This document shows positions 16,080 through 25,334 of a stretch of 64,000 nt of DNA, piece by piece. Where the stretch lies: contig CAJAQB010000002.1 in assembly GCA_903943975.1 (NCBI GenBank), forward strand, positions 1 through 64,000, given 5' to 3'. Under the pieces are notes generated by a model. The model saw only the letters and a list, made by a program, of their open reading frames with translations. It did no database searches and was not told where the DNA came from. Each line of letters begins with the position of its first letter. Position 1 is the first letter of the stretch. This DNA comes from Synechococcus lacustris. GTDB lineage: Bacteria; Cyanobacteriota; Cyanobacteriia; PCC-6307; Cyanobiaceae. The position numbers and the translations under genes were made by a program.

Positions 16080-16725
16080 TCGGCAGCTGGCCCAGCGGCG
16101 GCGCCAGGCCCGGCGGCTCACCGAAACCGCCTATATGGCCGCCAGCACTGGCCTGCTCTGGGTGGCGATTTATTACCTGCCGATTGGCGACGCCCTGTTT
16201 CGCCTGGCGATCCCCCTGCCCCTCGCCCTCTTGCAACTGCGCCAGGGGCCCCGGGCGGCCCTGGAGGGGGTGGCCGTGGCGCTGCTGCTGCTGGTGGTGC
16301 TGATGGGGCCGGTGCGCGGTCCCTTGATGCTGTTTCCCTATGGGTTTCTGGCCCTCTGGTTGGGCTATTGCTGGTTGCGGGGCTGGTCTTGGTGGTGCTC
16401 GATCTCAGGGGGGCTGGTGATCGGCACCGTTGGGTTTTTGGTGCGGGTGGCGGTGCTCTCGCTGCTGCTGGGCGAGAACCTCTGGGTGGTGCTCACCAGT
16501 GCGGCGGCGGGGGTGTTGGAAGCCCTGGCTGATCGATTGCATTTGTTCAGCTCGCCGGATCTCCAACAGGTGCAACTGATGGCCGTTGGCCTCGTGCTGC
16601 TCCAAAACCTGGTGTATGTGAGCGCGATCCATGCGGTGGCCCATTGGGTTTTCCCAAGGCTGGGCCAGCCGCTTCCGGCGCCGCCGCCGCTATTGCAACC
16701 GCTGCTGGCCCTTGATCCCCTCTAA
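16069..16725 (+). CDS. DUF2232-like integral membrane protein
   Basis: A 218-residue protein with a basic N-terminus and five or six hydrophobic segments (for example GLLWVAIYYLPIGD, VALLLLVVLMGPV, LMLFPYGFLALWLGY). Layout and size match the DUF2232 family of cyanobacterial inner-membrane proteins, which resemble substrate-binding (S) components of vitamin transporters. Function is not established. It overlaps both neighbours, placing it in one transcription unit with topA and the CobT-family gene. Confidence 0.7.
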   Translation: MAADRQLAQRRRQARRLTETAYMAASTGLLWVAIYYLPIGDALFRLAIPLPLALLQLRQGPRAALEGVAVALLLLVVLMGPVRGPLMLFPYGFLALWLGYCWLRGWSWWCSISGGLVIGTVGFLVRVAVLSLLLGENLWVVLTSAAAGVLEALADRLHLFSSPDLQQVQLMAVGLVLLQNLVYVSAIHAVAHWVFPRLGQPLPAPPPLLQPLLALDPL

Positions 16726-17860
16726 GCCTGGGGATGTTTGGCGGGCCCAGGCCCGCAACGCCCTGGGCCAGGGCAAAGCCCAGCTGCTGCTGGTGCTCGG
16801 CGCCACGGCCACCGCCGCCGTTCCTGGGATTTCCGCCGCTGGCGCCACCCCGGCCGCCCGACAGTTCACGGCGGCGGCCGATGCCGAGTTGCTCTTGCTG
16901 GGGCCTAGGGCCCAGCGGCCCCATGCCCTGCCGCCCCTGCCGGCGGGGGTGAGTCCGGCCTTGATCAGTTGGGTGGCGCTGCAGGCCCTGGCTTTACCGG
17001 CCCTGGTGCTGGATGCCGGCTGTGCGGTGGCGCCGGCGGTGCCCCACCTGCGCCTGGGGCTGCCCCCGGCCCAGTGCCTCAGCAGCGGTGCGGCCATGGC
17101 CCCCGCCGCAGTGGCCCGGCGGCGGGCCATCGGCCAACGGCTCGGCCGCGGCTGGCGCCGGCGCCAATCTGGGGGCCTGCTGGTGCTGGCGGAATGTGTG
17201 CCCGGGGGCACCAGCACCGCCGAGGCGCTGCTCACGGGCCTCGGTTTAGACGTGCAGGGTTTACTCAGCGGCAGCCTGCGCAGCCCCCCCCATGGCCTGC
17301 GGGCCCAGCTGGTGGCCGAGGGGCTGGCAAAAGCTAAGGACCTTGATCCTGACGATCCCCTGGCGGTGCTCTGTGCCCTTGGCGATCCGATGCAGGCCTT
17401 GGCCCTCGGGCTGCTGGAGGGGCTGTTTGAGGCGGCAGCTGAGCCTGGAGCCGAAGCTGGAGCGGAGCTGCCAGAGCCGCTGCTGCTGCTGGCCGGGGGC
17501 AGCCAGATGGCGGCCGTGCTGGCCCTGGCCCTGGCCCTGGCGCCGCCGGCCCAACGTCACCGGCTGGCGGCCCGCACGGCGCTGGTAACCACCGCCTGGG
17601 TGGCGGAGGAGCCAGGCAGCAACTTGGCGGAGCTGCTCCAGCGCATTGGCCAGCGCTGGCAGCTGCAACCGTTGAGCTTCAGCAGCAGCCTGCGCTTCGC
17701 TGGCTGTGGGCAGCAGGCCCTGCGCGACTACGAGGCGGGCTATGTGAAGGAGGGGGTGGGGGCCGGGGGCCTGGCGTTTCTCTGCGAATTGGCCGGTATC
17801 GAGCCAGAGCTGTTGGCCGCCGCCTGTGATCGGGCCTGCGCCCAGCTGCTGGCTGCCTAG
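16712..17860 (+). CDS. CobT-family nicotinate-nucleotide phosphoribosyltransferase-like protein
   Basis: About 382 residues from TTG 16712; an ATG at 16631 in the same frame would overlap the upstream gene by 95 nt. The sequence LLLVLGATATAAVPGISAAG, then ATPAARQFTAAADAE, is the hallmark of the CobT-like family that in cyanobacteria replaces ordinary CobT for activating the lower base of cobalamin (pseudocobalamin in Synechococcus). GGSQMAAVLALALA and 'VTTAWVAEEPGSN' support this. cobM is about 20 kb away. Extremely GC-rich, Ala/Leu-heavy. Confidence 0.8.
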   Translation: MIPSKPGDVWRAQARNALGQGKAQLLLVLGATATAAVPGISAAGATPAARQFTAAADAELLLLGPRAQRPHALPPLPAGVSPALISWVALQALALPALVLDAGCAVAPAVPHLRLGLPPAQCLSSGAAMAPAAVARRRAIGQRLGRGWRRRQSGGLLVLAECVPGGTSTAEALLTGLGLDVQGLLSGSLRSPPHGLRAQLVAEGLAKAKDLDPDDPLAVLCALGDPMQALALGLLEGLFEAAAEPGAEAGAELPEPLLLLAGGSQMAAVLALALALAPPAQRHRLAARTALVTTAWVAEEPGSNLAELLQRIGQRWQLQPLSFSSSLRFAGCGQQALRDYEAGYVKEGVGAGGLAFLCELAGIEPELLAAACDRACAQLLAA

Positions 17861-17869
17861 GGTCGGGGA

Positions 17870-18808
17870 ATGGGCCCTTTTCTTTCCCGCCGCCAGCTGC
17901 TCCTGCTCGCCGGTACGGGCCTGCTAACGGCCTGCGCCCCCAGCCCCCGGCGCCGGCTGGCGCTGCCAGCGGGGCAGTTGCCCAAACCCTGGTTGCAACG
18001 CTTGCCTGGCGATTGGGGGGTGGAGCCCTGGAAGCTGCAGGCGACGGCGACGCCCCCCAGCGGTGCCGCCCTGCTGGCCCTCAGCGATGGCTGGGCCACC
18101 GGGCTGCCAGCCAGTTCATTTGCCCCCTGGCCGGCGGGGCCGGCCAGCGAGGGCCTGTTACCCCAGGCGGAGGCCCTGCGTCCCTGGGGGTTGCCCGTGG
18201 GTTTCGGCCCCTGGCTGTTGGTGTTGCGGGATCGCTTTGATCTGGTGGGCGACAGCTGGCAGCTGCTGCTCGACCCCAGCCTGCGGGGCCAGCTGCTGTT
18301 GCCCGCCAGTGCGCGCCTGGTGATCGAGATCGCCAAGCGGATCGGTGAGCCTGCGGAGGTGTTGCCGCGCTTGCGGCGCCAGGCCCTGGGCTTCAACGAC
18401 CGTGATGCCCTAACCCTGCTGCTCAACGGGGATGCCCAGGCGGCGGTGCTGCCCAGTGGGGCGGTGCTGCCCTTGCTTAACCGCGATAGCCGCCTGCGGG
18501 CGCTGCTGCCCCGGGAGGGCAGTGTCCTCTGGTGGAGCCTGTTGCTGCTACCCCGCCGCGGCGGGGTGCTGCCCCCCACCGACTGGCTGTTGGCCCCCCG
18601 CCAGTCGCCTTTGCTGGATCAGCTGCTGCGGGCGGGCTTCACCCCACCCCTGCAGCGCCAAAAGTTGGCGGCGGCCCTGGCCCGCCAGCGCTTTAGCGAG
18701 CTGCTGTTGCCGCCGGAGCCGCTGCTGGCCCGCTGCAGCACCCTGCTGCCCGCCTCGGAGGCGGAGCGCCAGGCCGCCACAGTCCTCTGGAATGGCTCAA
18801 CCCCATAG
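17870..18808 (+). CDS. TAT-type lipoprotein, periplasmic solute-binding protein-like
   Basis: A 312-residue protein starting MGPFLSRRQLLLLAGTGLL, then TAC. The SRRQ twin-arginine motif and the TAC lipobox together suggest TAT export followed by lipid anchoring (TatC is encoded at 40.5 kb). The mature part (VGFGPWLLVLRDRFDLVGD, 'DPSLRGQLLLPASARLVIE') resembles polyamine/iron-type extracellular solute-binding proteins but is short. No permease is nearby, so the ligand is unknown. It overlaps the convergent aldo/keto reductase by 12 nt. Confidence 0.7.
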   Translation: MGPFLSRRQLLLLAGTGLLTACAPSPRRRLALPAGQLPKPWLQRLPGDWGVEPWKLQATATPPSGAALLALSDGWATGLPASSFAPWPAGPASEGLLPQAEALRPWGLPVGFGPWLLVLRDRFDLVGDSWQLLLDPSLRGQLLLPASARLVIEIAKRIGEPAEVLPRLRRQALGFNDRDALTLLLNGDAQAAVLPSGAVLPLLNRDSRLRALLPREGSVLWWSLLLLPRRGGVLPPTDWLLAPRQSPLLDQLLRAGFTPPLQRQKLAAALARQRFSELLLPPEPLLARCSTLLPASEAERQAATVLWNGSTP

Positions 18809-19942
18809 GCGCCGCCCCGGGGCAGCGGCCAGCCGTTGGTGGGTGTCTGCAAGTAATTCTGGGATCGCTAGGCCGAGGGGGCAGCGGGGTAGGCAATCGC
18901 CGCAGTTTTTGCAGGCGGCGGCATTGACCGTTTCAAACCAATGGCCCGCCTGGCCCACCATGGCGTAGCGCTCCTTGGCGTGGTTATCCATGCCATGGCC
19001 CACCGCCAGGTTGCGCAGCCGCAGCAATGCCGGGATCGGCACCTCGTTGGGACAGGGCAGGCAGGCGCGGCACTGGCCGCAGTAGCTGGCCCCCAGCCGT
19101 TGGCGCCGCCGTTGCTCAAGCCCTGTGATTACCCGCTGCTCCTCGGTGCTCAGGGGGCCATCGCCATGGGCCAGCCGCCCGGCCCAGGCCAGATCTGAGG
19201 CTTGGGCGGCCCCCAGGGTGAGGCTGCTGATCCCCTGGGCCAGCAGGAAGCGGTAGGCCAATTCCAGCGGATGGAAGGGGGCACAGTCGGCGCTCAATTG
19301 GGCAGGGGGGGCATACAACTGGCCGCCCTTGTCGGCGGGGGAGATGGCCAGCACCCCCAGGCCCTGCCCTAGGGCCCGCTGGGCCAGGGGCAGCCGCCCC
19401 GGATCAAAGAGGTGCAGGTGCAGGCTCACAAATCGAAAGGCGCCGCTGGCCAGGGCGGCTTCGATCACGGCATTGCTGCCGTGGCTGCTGAAACCCACCT
19501 GGCCCACCAGCCCCTCCGCCTGGGCCCAGGCCAGCAGCTCGGCCCCGGGCCCTGCGGTGGCCCATGCCAGGTGTTCCGGCAGGTTCAGGCCATGGACCGC
19601 CAGGTTGTCGAGGCGCTCCACCCCGAGCCGTTCAAGGCTTTGGTGTAGCTGGCGTTTGCCCCCTTCAAAGTCAAAGTTGGGCAGAATTTTTGTGGTGATC
19701 ACCACCTGGTCTCTGGCCACCCCCAGGCGGCTGAGGGCCCGGCCCAGATAGCTCTCACTGGGGCCGTAGGAGGGGGCGGTCTCCAGGTGGTTGATACCCG
19801 CCGCCAGGGCGGCCTCCAGCACCTGCTCCAGCTGTTCGGGGCTGTCTAGGGCCCGCATGGTGCCCAGGCTGAACAGCGATACCGCCGGCCCTGCGCCGAA
19901 GGCTCTCCTAGGGGTTTTTGGGGCTGGTTTCGTCATCAGCAT
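18797..19942 (-). CDS. aldo/keto reductase with C-terminal ferredoxin-like domain
   Basis: A 381-residue protein. The N-terminal TIM barrel has the AKR elements (NHLETAPSYGPSE with Tyr, ITTKI with Lys, VHGLN with His). The C-terminus carries two Cys clusters, CGQCRACLPCP and CKNCGDCLPRCP, expected to bind 4Fe-4S centres. The combination is a known class of ferredoxin-linked AKR-like proteins common in cyanobacteria; the substrate is unknown. The start overlaps the end of the bifunctional nuclease gene by about 35 nt on the same strand. Confidence 0.9.
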   Translation of the reverse strand: MLMTKPAPKTPRRAFGAGPAVSLFSLGTMRALDSPEQLEQVLEAALAAGINHLETAPSYGPSESYLGRALSRLGVARDQVVITTKILPNFDFEGGKRQLHQSLERLGVERLDNLAVHGLNLPEHLAWATAGPGAELLAWAQAEGLVGQVGFSSHGSNAVIEAALASGAFRFVSLHLHLFDPGRLPLAQRALGQGLGVLAISPADKGGQLYAPPAQLSADCAPFHPLELAYRFLLAQGISSLTLGAAQASDLAWAGRLAHGDGPLSTEEQRVITGLEQRRRQRLGASYCGQCRACLPCPNEVPIPALLRLRNLAVGHGMDNHAKERYAMVGQAGHWFETVNAAACKNCGDCLPRCPLGLAIPELLADTHQRLAAAPGRRLWG

Positions 19943-20447
19943 GGGGATCGCGGTGGCCTTTGCCTTTGTGGCGGATCAGCTCCGCTGGGCTGAGGCCTTC
20001 CACAAAGCGGCGGAAGTCGGCCACTTCCTCAGCATCGGCCTCAGCATCCACTGGGATCGAGGCATCACCCACCACCTCCTCCAGCATCCAGAGGCTGCTG
20101 CCGGTGCGCAGGGCCAGGGCGATCGCATCGCTGGGGCGGCAATCGATCTCGTGGCTTTCCCCCTGGCCATCGCTCAGCTTCAGCACCGCCCGGAAGGTGT
20201 TCTCCTCAATGGCGTGGATGATCACCCGTTGCAGTTCCAGGTCCCCCAAGGCCATCAGCGTCGCCATCAGGTCGTGGCTGAGGGGCCGGGGTGGCTCGAT
20301 CTGACGCAGGCCCGCCAGGATGTTGTGGGCCTGGGCCTGGTCAATCCAGATCGGCACCTGGCGGCGGCCGGAGGGATCCCGCAGCAGCACGATCGGGCTG
20401 CGGGTTGCGGCATCAAGGGCAATGCCCGCCACTGTCATTTCCACCAT
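19908..20447 (-). CDS. bifunctional nuclease (BFN/DUF151) family protein
   Basis: About 179 residues from the Met at 20447 (MVEMTVAGIALD), preferred because longer starts (20498) leave no room for the ribE start at 20506. The BFN core is present: SPIVLLRDPSGRRQVPIWI, then DCRPSDAIALALRTGS. Family members were described as nucleases in plants and bacteria; in bacteria the role is poorly known. A charged C-terminal tail follows. It is read into the aldo/keto reductase gene, which overlaps its end. Confidence 0.85.
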   Translation of the reverse strand: MVEMTVAGIALDAATRSPIVLLRDPSGRRQVPIWIDQAQAHNILAGLRQIEPPRPLSHDLMATLMALGDLELQRVIIHAIEENTFRAVLKLSDGQGESHEIDCRPSDAIALALRTGSSLWMLEEVVGDASIPVDAEADAEEVADFRRFVEGLSPAELIRHKGKGHRDPHADDETSPKNP

Positions 20448-20505
20448 GGCAGCGGCGCCGACAGATTCCATGATTATGGCCAGATCTGTCCAGAGCACAT
20501 CAGAG

Positions 20506-21168
20506 ATGTTTACCGGATTGGTTCAGGCCGTTGGGGAACTGCGCCCCATCCCCGCTGGGGTGGGGGTGCGTTGCCATGGGGAGCTGGCGCCCCTCGCCCT
20601 CGGGGACAGCGTGGCGGTGGATGGGGTGTGCCTCACGGTGCGGCGCATCTGCAGCGATGGTTTTGAAGCGGATGTGAGTGGCGAAACCCTGCGGCGCACT
20701 GCCCTGGGCGCCAAGGCGCGGCTGGGGGGCTGGGTGAATCTGGAGCCGGCCCTGCGGCTCTCTGATCGCCTGGGGGGCCATCTGGTTAGCGGCCATGTGG
20801 ATGGCCTTGGCGAGGTATTGGCCTTGGAGCACCAGGGCCACTCCTGGCGCCTGGAATTGGCCTGGCAAGACCCGGCCCTGGGCCGCTACATCTGTGACAA
20901 GGCCAGCGTGGCCGTAAACGGCATCAGCCTCACCGTGGCGGGCTGCAGCGCCGCTGGCTCCCGCTTCTGGGTGGCGGTGATCCCCCACACCTGGGAGCAC
21001 ACCACCCTGGCGCGATTGCGGTTGGGGGATGCGGTGCATCTGGAGGCCGACCTGCTGGCCAAATATGTGGAACGGCTGCTGGGTCAGGGTCAGCTGCCGG
21101 GCGCCCCCAAGGGATCAAGTGCAACATTGACCAGCAGTTGGCTGGCCGAGCAGGGCTGGGCTTCCTAG
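20506..21168 (+). CDS. ribE: riboflavin synthase, alpha subunit
   Basis: A 220-residue protein with the two tandem lumazine-binding halves typical of the enzyme: MFTGLVQAVGEL with 'GDSVAVDGVCLTV' in the first half, and 'GHVDGLGEV' with 'KASVAVNGISLTVAG' in the second. It converts two 6,7-dimethyl-8-ribityllumazine molecules to riboflavin plus the pyrimidine substrate. The ATG at 20506 gives the invariant MFTG start. Divergent from the BFN gene; followed after 24 nt by the HdeD-like gene. Confidence 0.96.
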   Translation: MFTGLVQAVGELRPIPAGVGVRCHGELAPLALGDSVAVDGVCLTVRRICSDGFEADVSGETLRRTALGAKARLGGWVNLEPALRLSDRLGGHLVSGHVDGLGEVLALEHQGHSWRLELAWQDPALGRYICDKASVAVNGISLTVAGCSAAGSRFWVAVIPHTWEHTTLARLRLGDAVHLEADLLAKYVERLLGQGQLPGAPKGSSATLTSSWLAEQGWAS

Positions 21169-21192
21169 TTTCCGAGGGAGTTCTTCCTTCCC

Positions 21193-21774
21193 ATGCTCAA
21201 ATCTTTTGCCATTGCCGAGGGGGTTCTACTCCTCGTGCTTGGTCTGCTGGCCCTGATCTTTCCCGTGGTGGCCTCCTTTGGGGTGACCGCCGTTGTCGGC
21301 ATTGCCTTCCTGGTGGGCGGCATCGTTGGCTGGATCAACAACATCTTCCGCAGGCAGGGCCTCAAGGGCTGGTTGGTGTTTTGGCGCCTGGTGGTTTCCA
21401 CCCTGTTCCTGGTGGCCGGGGCCACGATCCTGGGCCAATTCGCCGAAGGGGGTGTGCCCGCAGCTACCCAGGTGGCGGCCCTGAGTGTGGCCATCGGCAT
21501 AGTTTTTCTGGCGGAAGGCATCTTGGCGATCTTCACCGCCCTCAGCCACCGGGAATTTCAAGGCTGGGGCTGGGGTTTGACCAATGGGATCGTGACCCTG
21601 GTGCTGGGTTTGCTGATCCTTTCAATGAAGTTCTGGGGTCTGCTTTCGGTGCTCGGCATCCTGGTGGGCGTGAGCTTCCTCTTCTCCGGCATTGATCTGA
21701 TTGCCTTTGGCAGCCTGCTGCATGGGGAAAAAGCCCACGGCCCCGAGCTTCAGTCGTCAGCTCCTGCCTCCTGA
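21193..21774 (+). CDS. HdeD/DUF308 family membrane protein
   Basis: A 193-residue protein with six hydrophobic segments arranged as repeated helix pairs with 'GILAIFTAL' and 'GIDLIAFGSL' elements, as in the HdeD/DUF308 family. HdeD is linked to acid resistance in enterobacteria; in cyanobacteria the function is unknown. The 3' end overlaps the convergent cyAbrB gene by 25 nt. Confidence 0.8.
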   Translation: MLKSFAIAEGVLLLVLGLLALIFPVVASFGVTAVVGIAFLVGGIVGWINNIFRRQGLKGWLVFWRLVVSTLFLVAGATILGQFAEGGVPAATQVAALSVAIGIVFLAEGILAIFTALSHREFQGWGWGLTNGIVTLVLGLLILSMKFWGLLSVLGILVGVSFLFSGIDLIAFGSLLHGEKAHGPELQSSAPAS

Positions 21775-22148
21775 TCGCTGGGCTGATCTGGCTCGTCCCC
21801 CATGGGGCGCAGCCAGATCGTGCCGGTTTCCTGGTGCAGCTCGATCCGGCATTCCTGGCCCGGTTCGAGCCCCAGGCGGCGGGTGTAGGCGTTGCCGATT
21901 AGCAGGTTGCCGTTGCCATGCACGCGGGTGCGGTATTCCGCCTGGCGGCCCCGGAAGCCACTGCTTTCCGCCTCGGGCAAAACAAAACCCTTGGCTTCCA
22001 CTAAGGCCCGGTAGAAGGCTTTTTTCAAAACACGGCCGCCGGGTCCCACATAGCCACAGGCCCTGGCGATCTGTTCGGGACTGCTACTGCTTAGGTCGCG
22101 GGCTTTATTGAGCAGTGGCTCCCCCACAAGGGTTGCAAGTTGGGCCAT
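21750..22148 (-). CDS. cyAbrB-type transcriptional regulator
   Basis: A 132-residue protein with an N-terminal helical region (LATLVGEPLLNKARDLS..ARACGY) and a C-terminal AbrB swapped-hairpin (GNLLIGNAYTRRLGLEPGQE, then CRIEL). This order (AbrB domain at the C-terminus) defines cyanobacterial cyAbrB proteins, which act as global regulators of nitrogen and carbon metabolism and are essential in several strains. It is divergent from ctaA across a 216-bp spacer containing a hairpin. Confidence 0.9.
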   Translation of the reverse strand: MAQLATLVGEPLLNKARDLSSSSPEQIARACGYVGPGGRVLKKAFYRALVEAKGFVLPEAESSGFRGRQAEYRTRVHGNGNLLIGNAYTRRLGLEPGQECRIELHQETGTIWLRPMGDEPDQPSDQEAGADD

Positions 22149-22245
22149 GGGCTCTTATGGGGCCAGTGTTGCGATTCTGCCTTGTTTAATCAGTTTGAGA
22201 TAGGGCAAGCCCCACAAAATCAGCCTGGGGTGGCAGCAGCGGCCG

Positions 22246-22276
22246 CAGGCTTTCTGCTGGGGGTGCTGAAAGCCTG
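22246..22276. promoter_or_regulatory. 9-bp inverted repeat in the cyAbrB-ctaA spacer
   Basis: CAGGCTTTC (22246-22254) and GAAAGCCTG (22268-22276) are perfect complements around a 13-nt loop. It is about 90 nt before the ctaA start and 98 nt before the cyAbrB start, so it could be an operator for either or a leader hairpin. No T-tract follows, so a terminator is unlikely. Confidence 0.5.
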
Positions 22277-22364
22277 ACCTCGCGCTGATCTGTTCAGGTT
22301 TCTGAGACTTTCAGACCCGGCATATCGCTACCTTGCCCCTAATCCTCTCGCCAGAGGAAACCCC

Positions 22365-23273
22365 GTGGCCCTTGGCGTGATCGCTTTCCCCCCAGTCCTC
22401 TCCGCTTTTGTGTTCACCCCCCTGCGCCTCACCCGGCAGTTGGTGGTGGCCCTGGTGGCGCTGGTGGCCATCGGCGGTGCCACCAGGGTGATGGAGGCTG
22501 GCCTCGCCTGCCCCGACTGGCCGCTTTGCTACGGCAGCCTGCTGCCCACCCGGCAAATGAACCTCCAGGTGTTTCTGGAATGGTTCCACCGTTTAGATGC
22601 CTTCCTGGTGGGCATCGGCTTGCTGCTGCTGCTGGCCCTGGCCCTGCTCGACCGGGCCGGCCAGCCCCGCTGGCTGCCTTGGCTGAGTGCCATAGCCCTG
22701 GGGCTGGTGGCCGCCCAGGGGGCCCTTGGGGCGCTCACGGTCACCCAGTTGCTGCGTTTCGACATCGTTAGCGCCCACCTGGCCCTGGCCCTGGCCCTGG
22801 TGGCCCTGCTCAGTGGCACCGCCCAGTTGCTGCAGCCGCCCCTGGCCGGTCCCAGGCCCCAGGGGGCGGCCTGGCTCACCGCCGGCGCTGGGCTACTGGT
22901 TTACGGCCAATGCATTGCCGGGGCCCTGATGGCCACCCAATGGGCCAGTGGCAGTTGTTTGCGTTTGGCCCAGGGTTGCGAATGGCTGTCTGCCCATCGG
23001 CTGCTGGCCACCCCAGCGGCGGCGGCCTGCAGCCTGGCGGCCCTCTGGGTGCTGGCCCAGCCCTGCCCCTTGCCGGCCCGGCGCCTAGTGGTGGCCGCTG
23101 GCCTGCTTGCTGCCCTGCAGGTGATGTTGGGGGTGCTCAGCCTGCGCCTGGCCCTGGCGGAACCGCTGGTGACCGTGGCCCACCAATTGGTGGCCGCCCT
23201 CCTAATCGCCACCCTTACGGCCGCAGCCATCGCCCTGCGGCCCTTCCCCCCTGCGGATCCTCTCCATGGTTAA
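22365..23273 (+). CDS. ctaA: heme A synthase (CtaA/Cox15)
   Basis: A 302-residue, eight-helix protein starting with GTG. Heme-ligand regions are present: '[13 protein letters not shown]', '[13 protein letters not shown]' and two later His ([18 protein letters not shown]). The CPDWPLCYG motif of cyanobacterial/actinobacterial-type CtaA follows helix 1. It oxidises the C8 methyl of heme O to make heme A for cytochrome oxidase. The stop overlaps ctaB by 8 nt, so the two heme A steps are co-transcribed. Confidence 0.94.
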   Translation: MALGVIAFPPVLSAFVFTPLRLTRQLVVALVALVAIGGATRVMEAGLACPDWPLCYGSLLPTRQMNLQVFLEWFHRLDAFLVGIGLLLLLALALLDRAGQPRWLPWLSAIALGLVAAQGALGALTVTQLLRFDIVSAHLALALALVALLSGTAQLLQPPLAGPRPQGAAWLTAGAGLLVYGQCIAGALMATQWASGSCLRLAQGCEWLSAHRLLATPAAAACSLAALWVLAQPCPLPARRLVVAAGLLAALQVMLGVLSLRLALAEPLVTVAHQLVAALLIATLTAAAIALRPFPPADPLHG

Positions 23274-24240
23274 TGCTGCCCTCAGCCGCGAGGCGGTGGT
23301 GCCTAGCCGGCAACGGCTGAAGTTGCCCCCCTGGTTGGAGATTGCGAAACCGCGGCTGATTCCGCTGTTGCTGGCCACCACCCTGGGGGGGATGGCGCTC
23401 ACGGAAAGCTGGCCGATGCCGATGCCCCGGCTGGCCTGCACCCTTGGCGGCGGCGCCCTGGCGGCGGCGGCGGCGGGGGTGCTGAATTGCGTATGGGAGC
23501 AAGACCTGGATGGAAGGATGCTGCGCACCAGCGGCAGGGCCCTGCCCTCTGGCCGGCTGAGCGGCGCCCAGGCGTTCAGCATTGCCGTGGCCCTGGCCTG
23601 CAGCGCCGCCCTGTTGCTGGTGATGGGGGTCAACTGCTTGGCCGCCAGTCTTTCGCTACTGGGCCTTTGCAGCTACGTGCTGCTCTACACGGTGCTGCTG
23701 AAGCCCCGCACCCCCCAAAACATCGTGATCGGCGGGCTGGCCGGAGCGATCCCCCCCCTGGTGGGGGCGGCGGCGGCCACGGGCCATATCGGCTTGGGGG
23801 GTTGGTGGTTGTTTGGCCTGGTGATGCTCTGGACCCCGGCCCATTTCTGGGCCCTGGCCCTGCTGCTGGAAGACGACTACCGCTCGGTGGGGATTCCGAT
23901 GCTGCCGGTGGTCAAGGGGCCGGTGGTCACAAGCCGGGCGATCAGCCACTACGCCTGGGCCACCACCGTTGCCAGCCTGCTGGGCATCTTTACCTTGCCA
24001 GCTGGGGGCTTGTTTTATGGCCTGATGGTGCTGCCTTTCAACGGTCGCCTCCTGCAGATGGGCCATAACCTGCGCCAGGACCCCACGGATATGACTAGGG
24101 CCAAGGGCCTGTTCCGCTGGTCGATCCTCTATTTGTTTGGCCTCTGTTTGCTGCTGTTGCTGGCCCGCACCAAGGCGGCTGAGCAATTCAGCCTTCAAGT
24201 GTTTGAGCTGATCGCCCTGTTTCCCGCCGCTGGTTTTTAA
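23266..24240 (+). CDS. ctaB: protoheme IX farnesyltransferase (heme O synthase)
   Basis: A 324-residue UbiA-superfamily membrane prenyltransferase. The first Asp-rich region reads '[20 protein letters not shown]' and the second '[14 protein letters not shown]'. It transfers farnesyl from FPP to heme b, giving heme O, the CtaA substrate. The ABC ATPase follows after 1 nt. In related Synechococcus genomes the ctaCDE oxidase genes flank this cluster; they are not in this window next to it. Confidence 0.95.
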   Translation: MVNAALSREAVVPSRQRLKLPPWLEIAKPRLIPLLLATTLGGMALTESWPMPMPRLACTLGGGALAAAAAGVLNCVWEQDLDGRMLRTSGRALPSGRLSGAQAFSIAVALACSAALLLVMGVNCLAASLSLLGLCSYVLLYTVLLKPRTPQNIVIGGLAGAIPPLVGAAAATGHIGLGGWWLFGLVMLWTPAHFWALALLLEDDYRSVGIPMLPVVKGPVVTSRAISHYAWATTVASLLGIFTLPAGGLFYGLMVLPFNGRLLQMGHNLRQDPTDMTRAKGLFRWSILYLFGLCLLLLLARTKAAEQFSLQVFELIALFPAAGF

Positions 24241-24241
24241 G

Positions 24242-25273
24242 GTGGAGCGGTATCCAGGCCCCGCGGTGATTCGACTAGAGAAGCTGAGTAAGCGTTACGG
24301 CAGTGTGCAGGCCCTGGCTGGGGTGAGTTTGGAGGTGCCAGCCGGCTGCCTCTATGGCTTGCTCGGGCCGAATGGGGCGGGTAAAACCACCGTTTTGAGA
24401 ATCCTCTGCACCCTGCTGGCCCCAGACCAGGGGGCGGTAACGATTGCGGGCATCAATGCCCTGGCCGAGCCGCGGCTGGCGCGGCAGCAGCTGGGCTATG
24501 TGGCCCAGGAGGTGGCGATCGACAAGATCCTCACCGGTCGCGAACTCCTGGAGCTCCAGGCAAACCTCTATCACTTGCCCCGGGCCCAGCGCCAGCGGCG
24601 CATCGCTGAGCTGAGCGAGCTGCTCTCGATGGACGCCTGGCTGGATCGCCGCTGTGGCACCTACTCCGGCGGCATGCGTCGGCGCCTGGACTTAGCCAGT
24701 GGCCTGCTCCATTCCCCGGCGGTGCTGGTGCTTGATGAACCCACCGTGGGCCTAGACATCGAAAGCCGCACGGCCCTTTGGCAGGTGCTGCAGCAGCTCC
24801 GCGATGGCGGCACCACGATTTTGTTGAGCAGTCACTACCTAGAGGAGGTGGATGCTTTGGCGGATCGGCTGGCGATTCTTGATGGCGGCCTGGTGATCGC
24901 CGAGGGCAGCCCCGCCGAGCTGAAACGCAACCTTGGCGGCGATCGGGTCACCCTGCGGGTGCGGGAATTTGCCAGCCCCCAGGAGGCGGAACAGGCCCAG
25001 CGCTTGCTGCAGGGTTGCAAGGGGGTGCGCCAGGTGGTGATCAACCGGGCCCAGGGCCATGCGATCAACCTTGTGGTGGATGGGGATGAGGTGCTGGAGC
25101 GCCTGCGGCAACAGCTCAGTGAGGCTTCCCTGCCGGTGTTTTCCCTGGCCCAGAGTCGGCCCAGCCTTGATGATGTGTACCTGCAGGCCACCGGCCGCAC
25201 CCTCTTAGACGCCGAACTGGCAGCGGTGGCGAGCCGAGACCCCAAGGCGGAGAAAAAACAGGCCATGCGTTAA
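24242..25273 (+). CDS. ABC-2 type exporter, ATP-binding subunit
   Basis: A 343-residue ATPase with a GTG start 1 nt after ctaB. Walker A GPNGAGKTT, signature TYSGGMRRRLDLA, Walker B VLVLDEPTVGLD and H-loop SSHYLEE are intact. A C-terminal domain of about 100 residues beyond the ATPase core is typical of DrrA/multidrug-type ABC-2 ATPases. It pairs with the permease 61 nt downstream. Location behind ctaAB is conserved in Synechococcus and hints at a link to oxidase assembly, though the substrate is unknown. Confidence 0.93.
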   Translation: MERYPGPAVIRLEKLSKRYGSVQALAGVSLEVPAGCLYGLLGPNGAGKTTVLRILCTLLAPDQGAVTIAGINALAEPRLARQQLGYVAQEVAIDKILTGRELLELQANLYHLPRAQRQRRIAELSELLSMDAWLDRRCGTYSGGMRRRLDLASGLLHSPAVLVLDEPTVGLDIESRTALWQVLQQLRDGGTTILLSSHYLEEVDALADRLAILDGGLVIAEGSPAELKRNLGGDRVTLRVREFASPQEAEQAQRLLQGCKGVRQVVINRAQGHAINLVVDGDEVLERLRQQLSEASLPVFSLAQSRPSLDDVYLQATGRTLLDAELAAVASRDPKAEKKQAMR

Positions 25274-25334
25274 CGGCGCTGTTTTATTCCCGTTTCCTTC
25301 CCATCTTTATTTCCCTCCTTATTTCCAATTCGCC

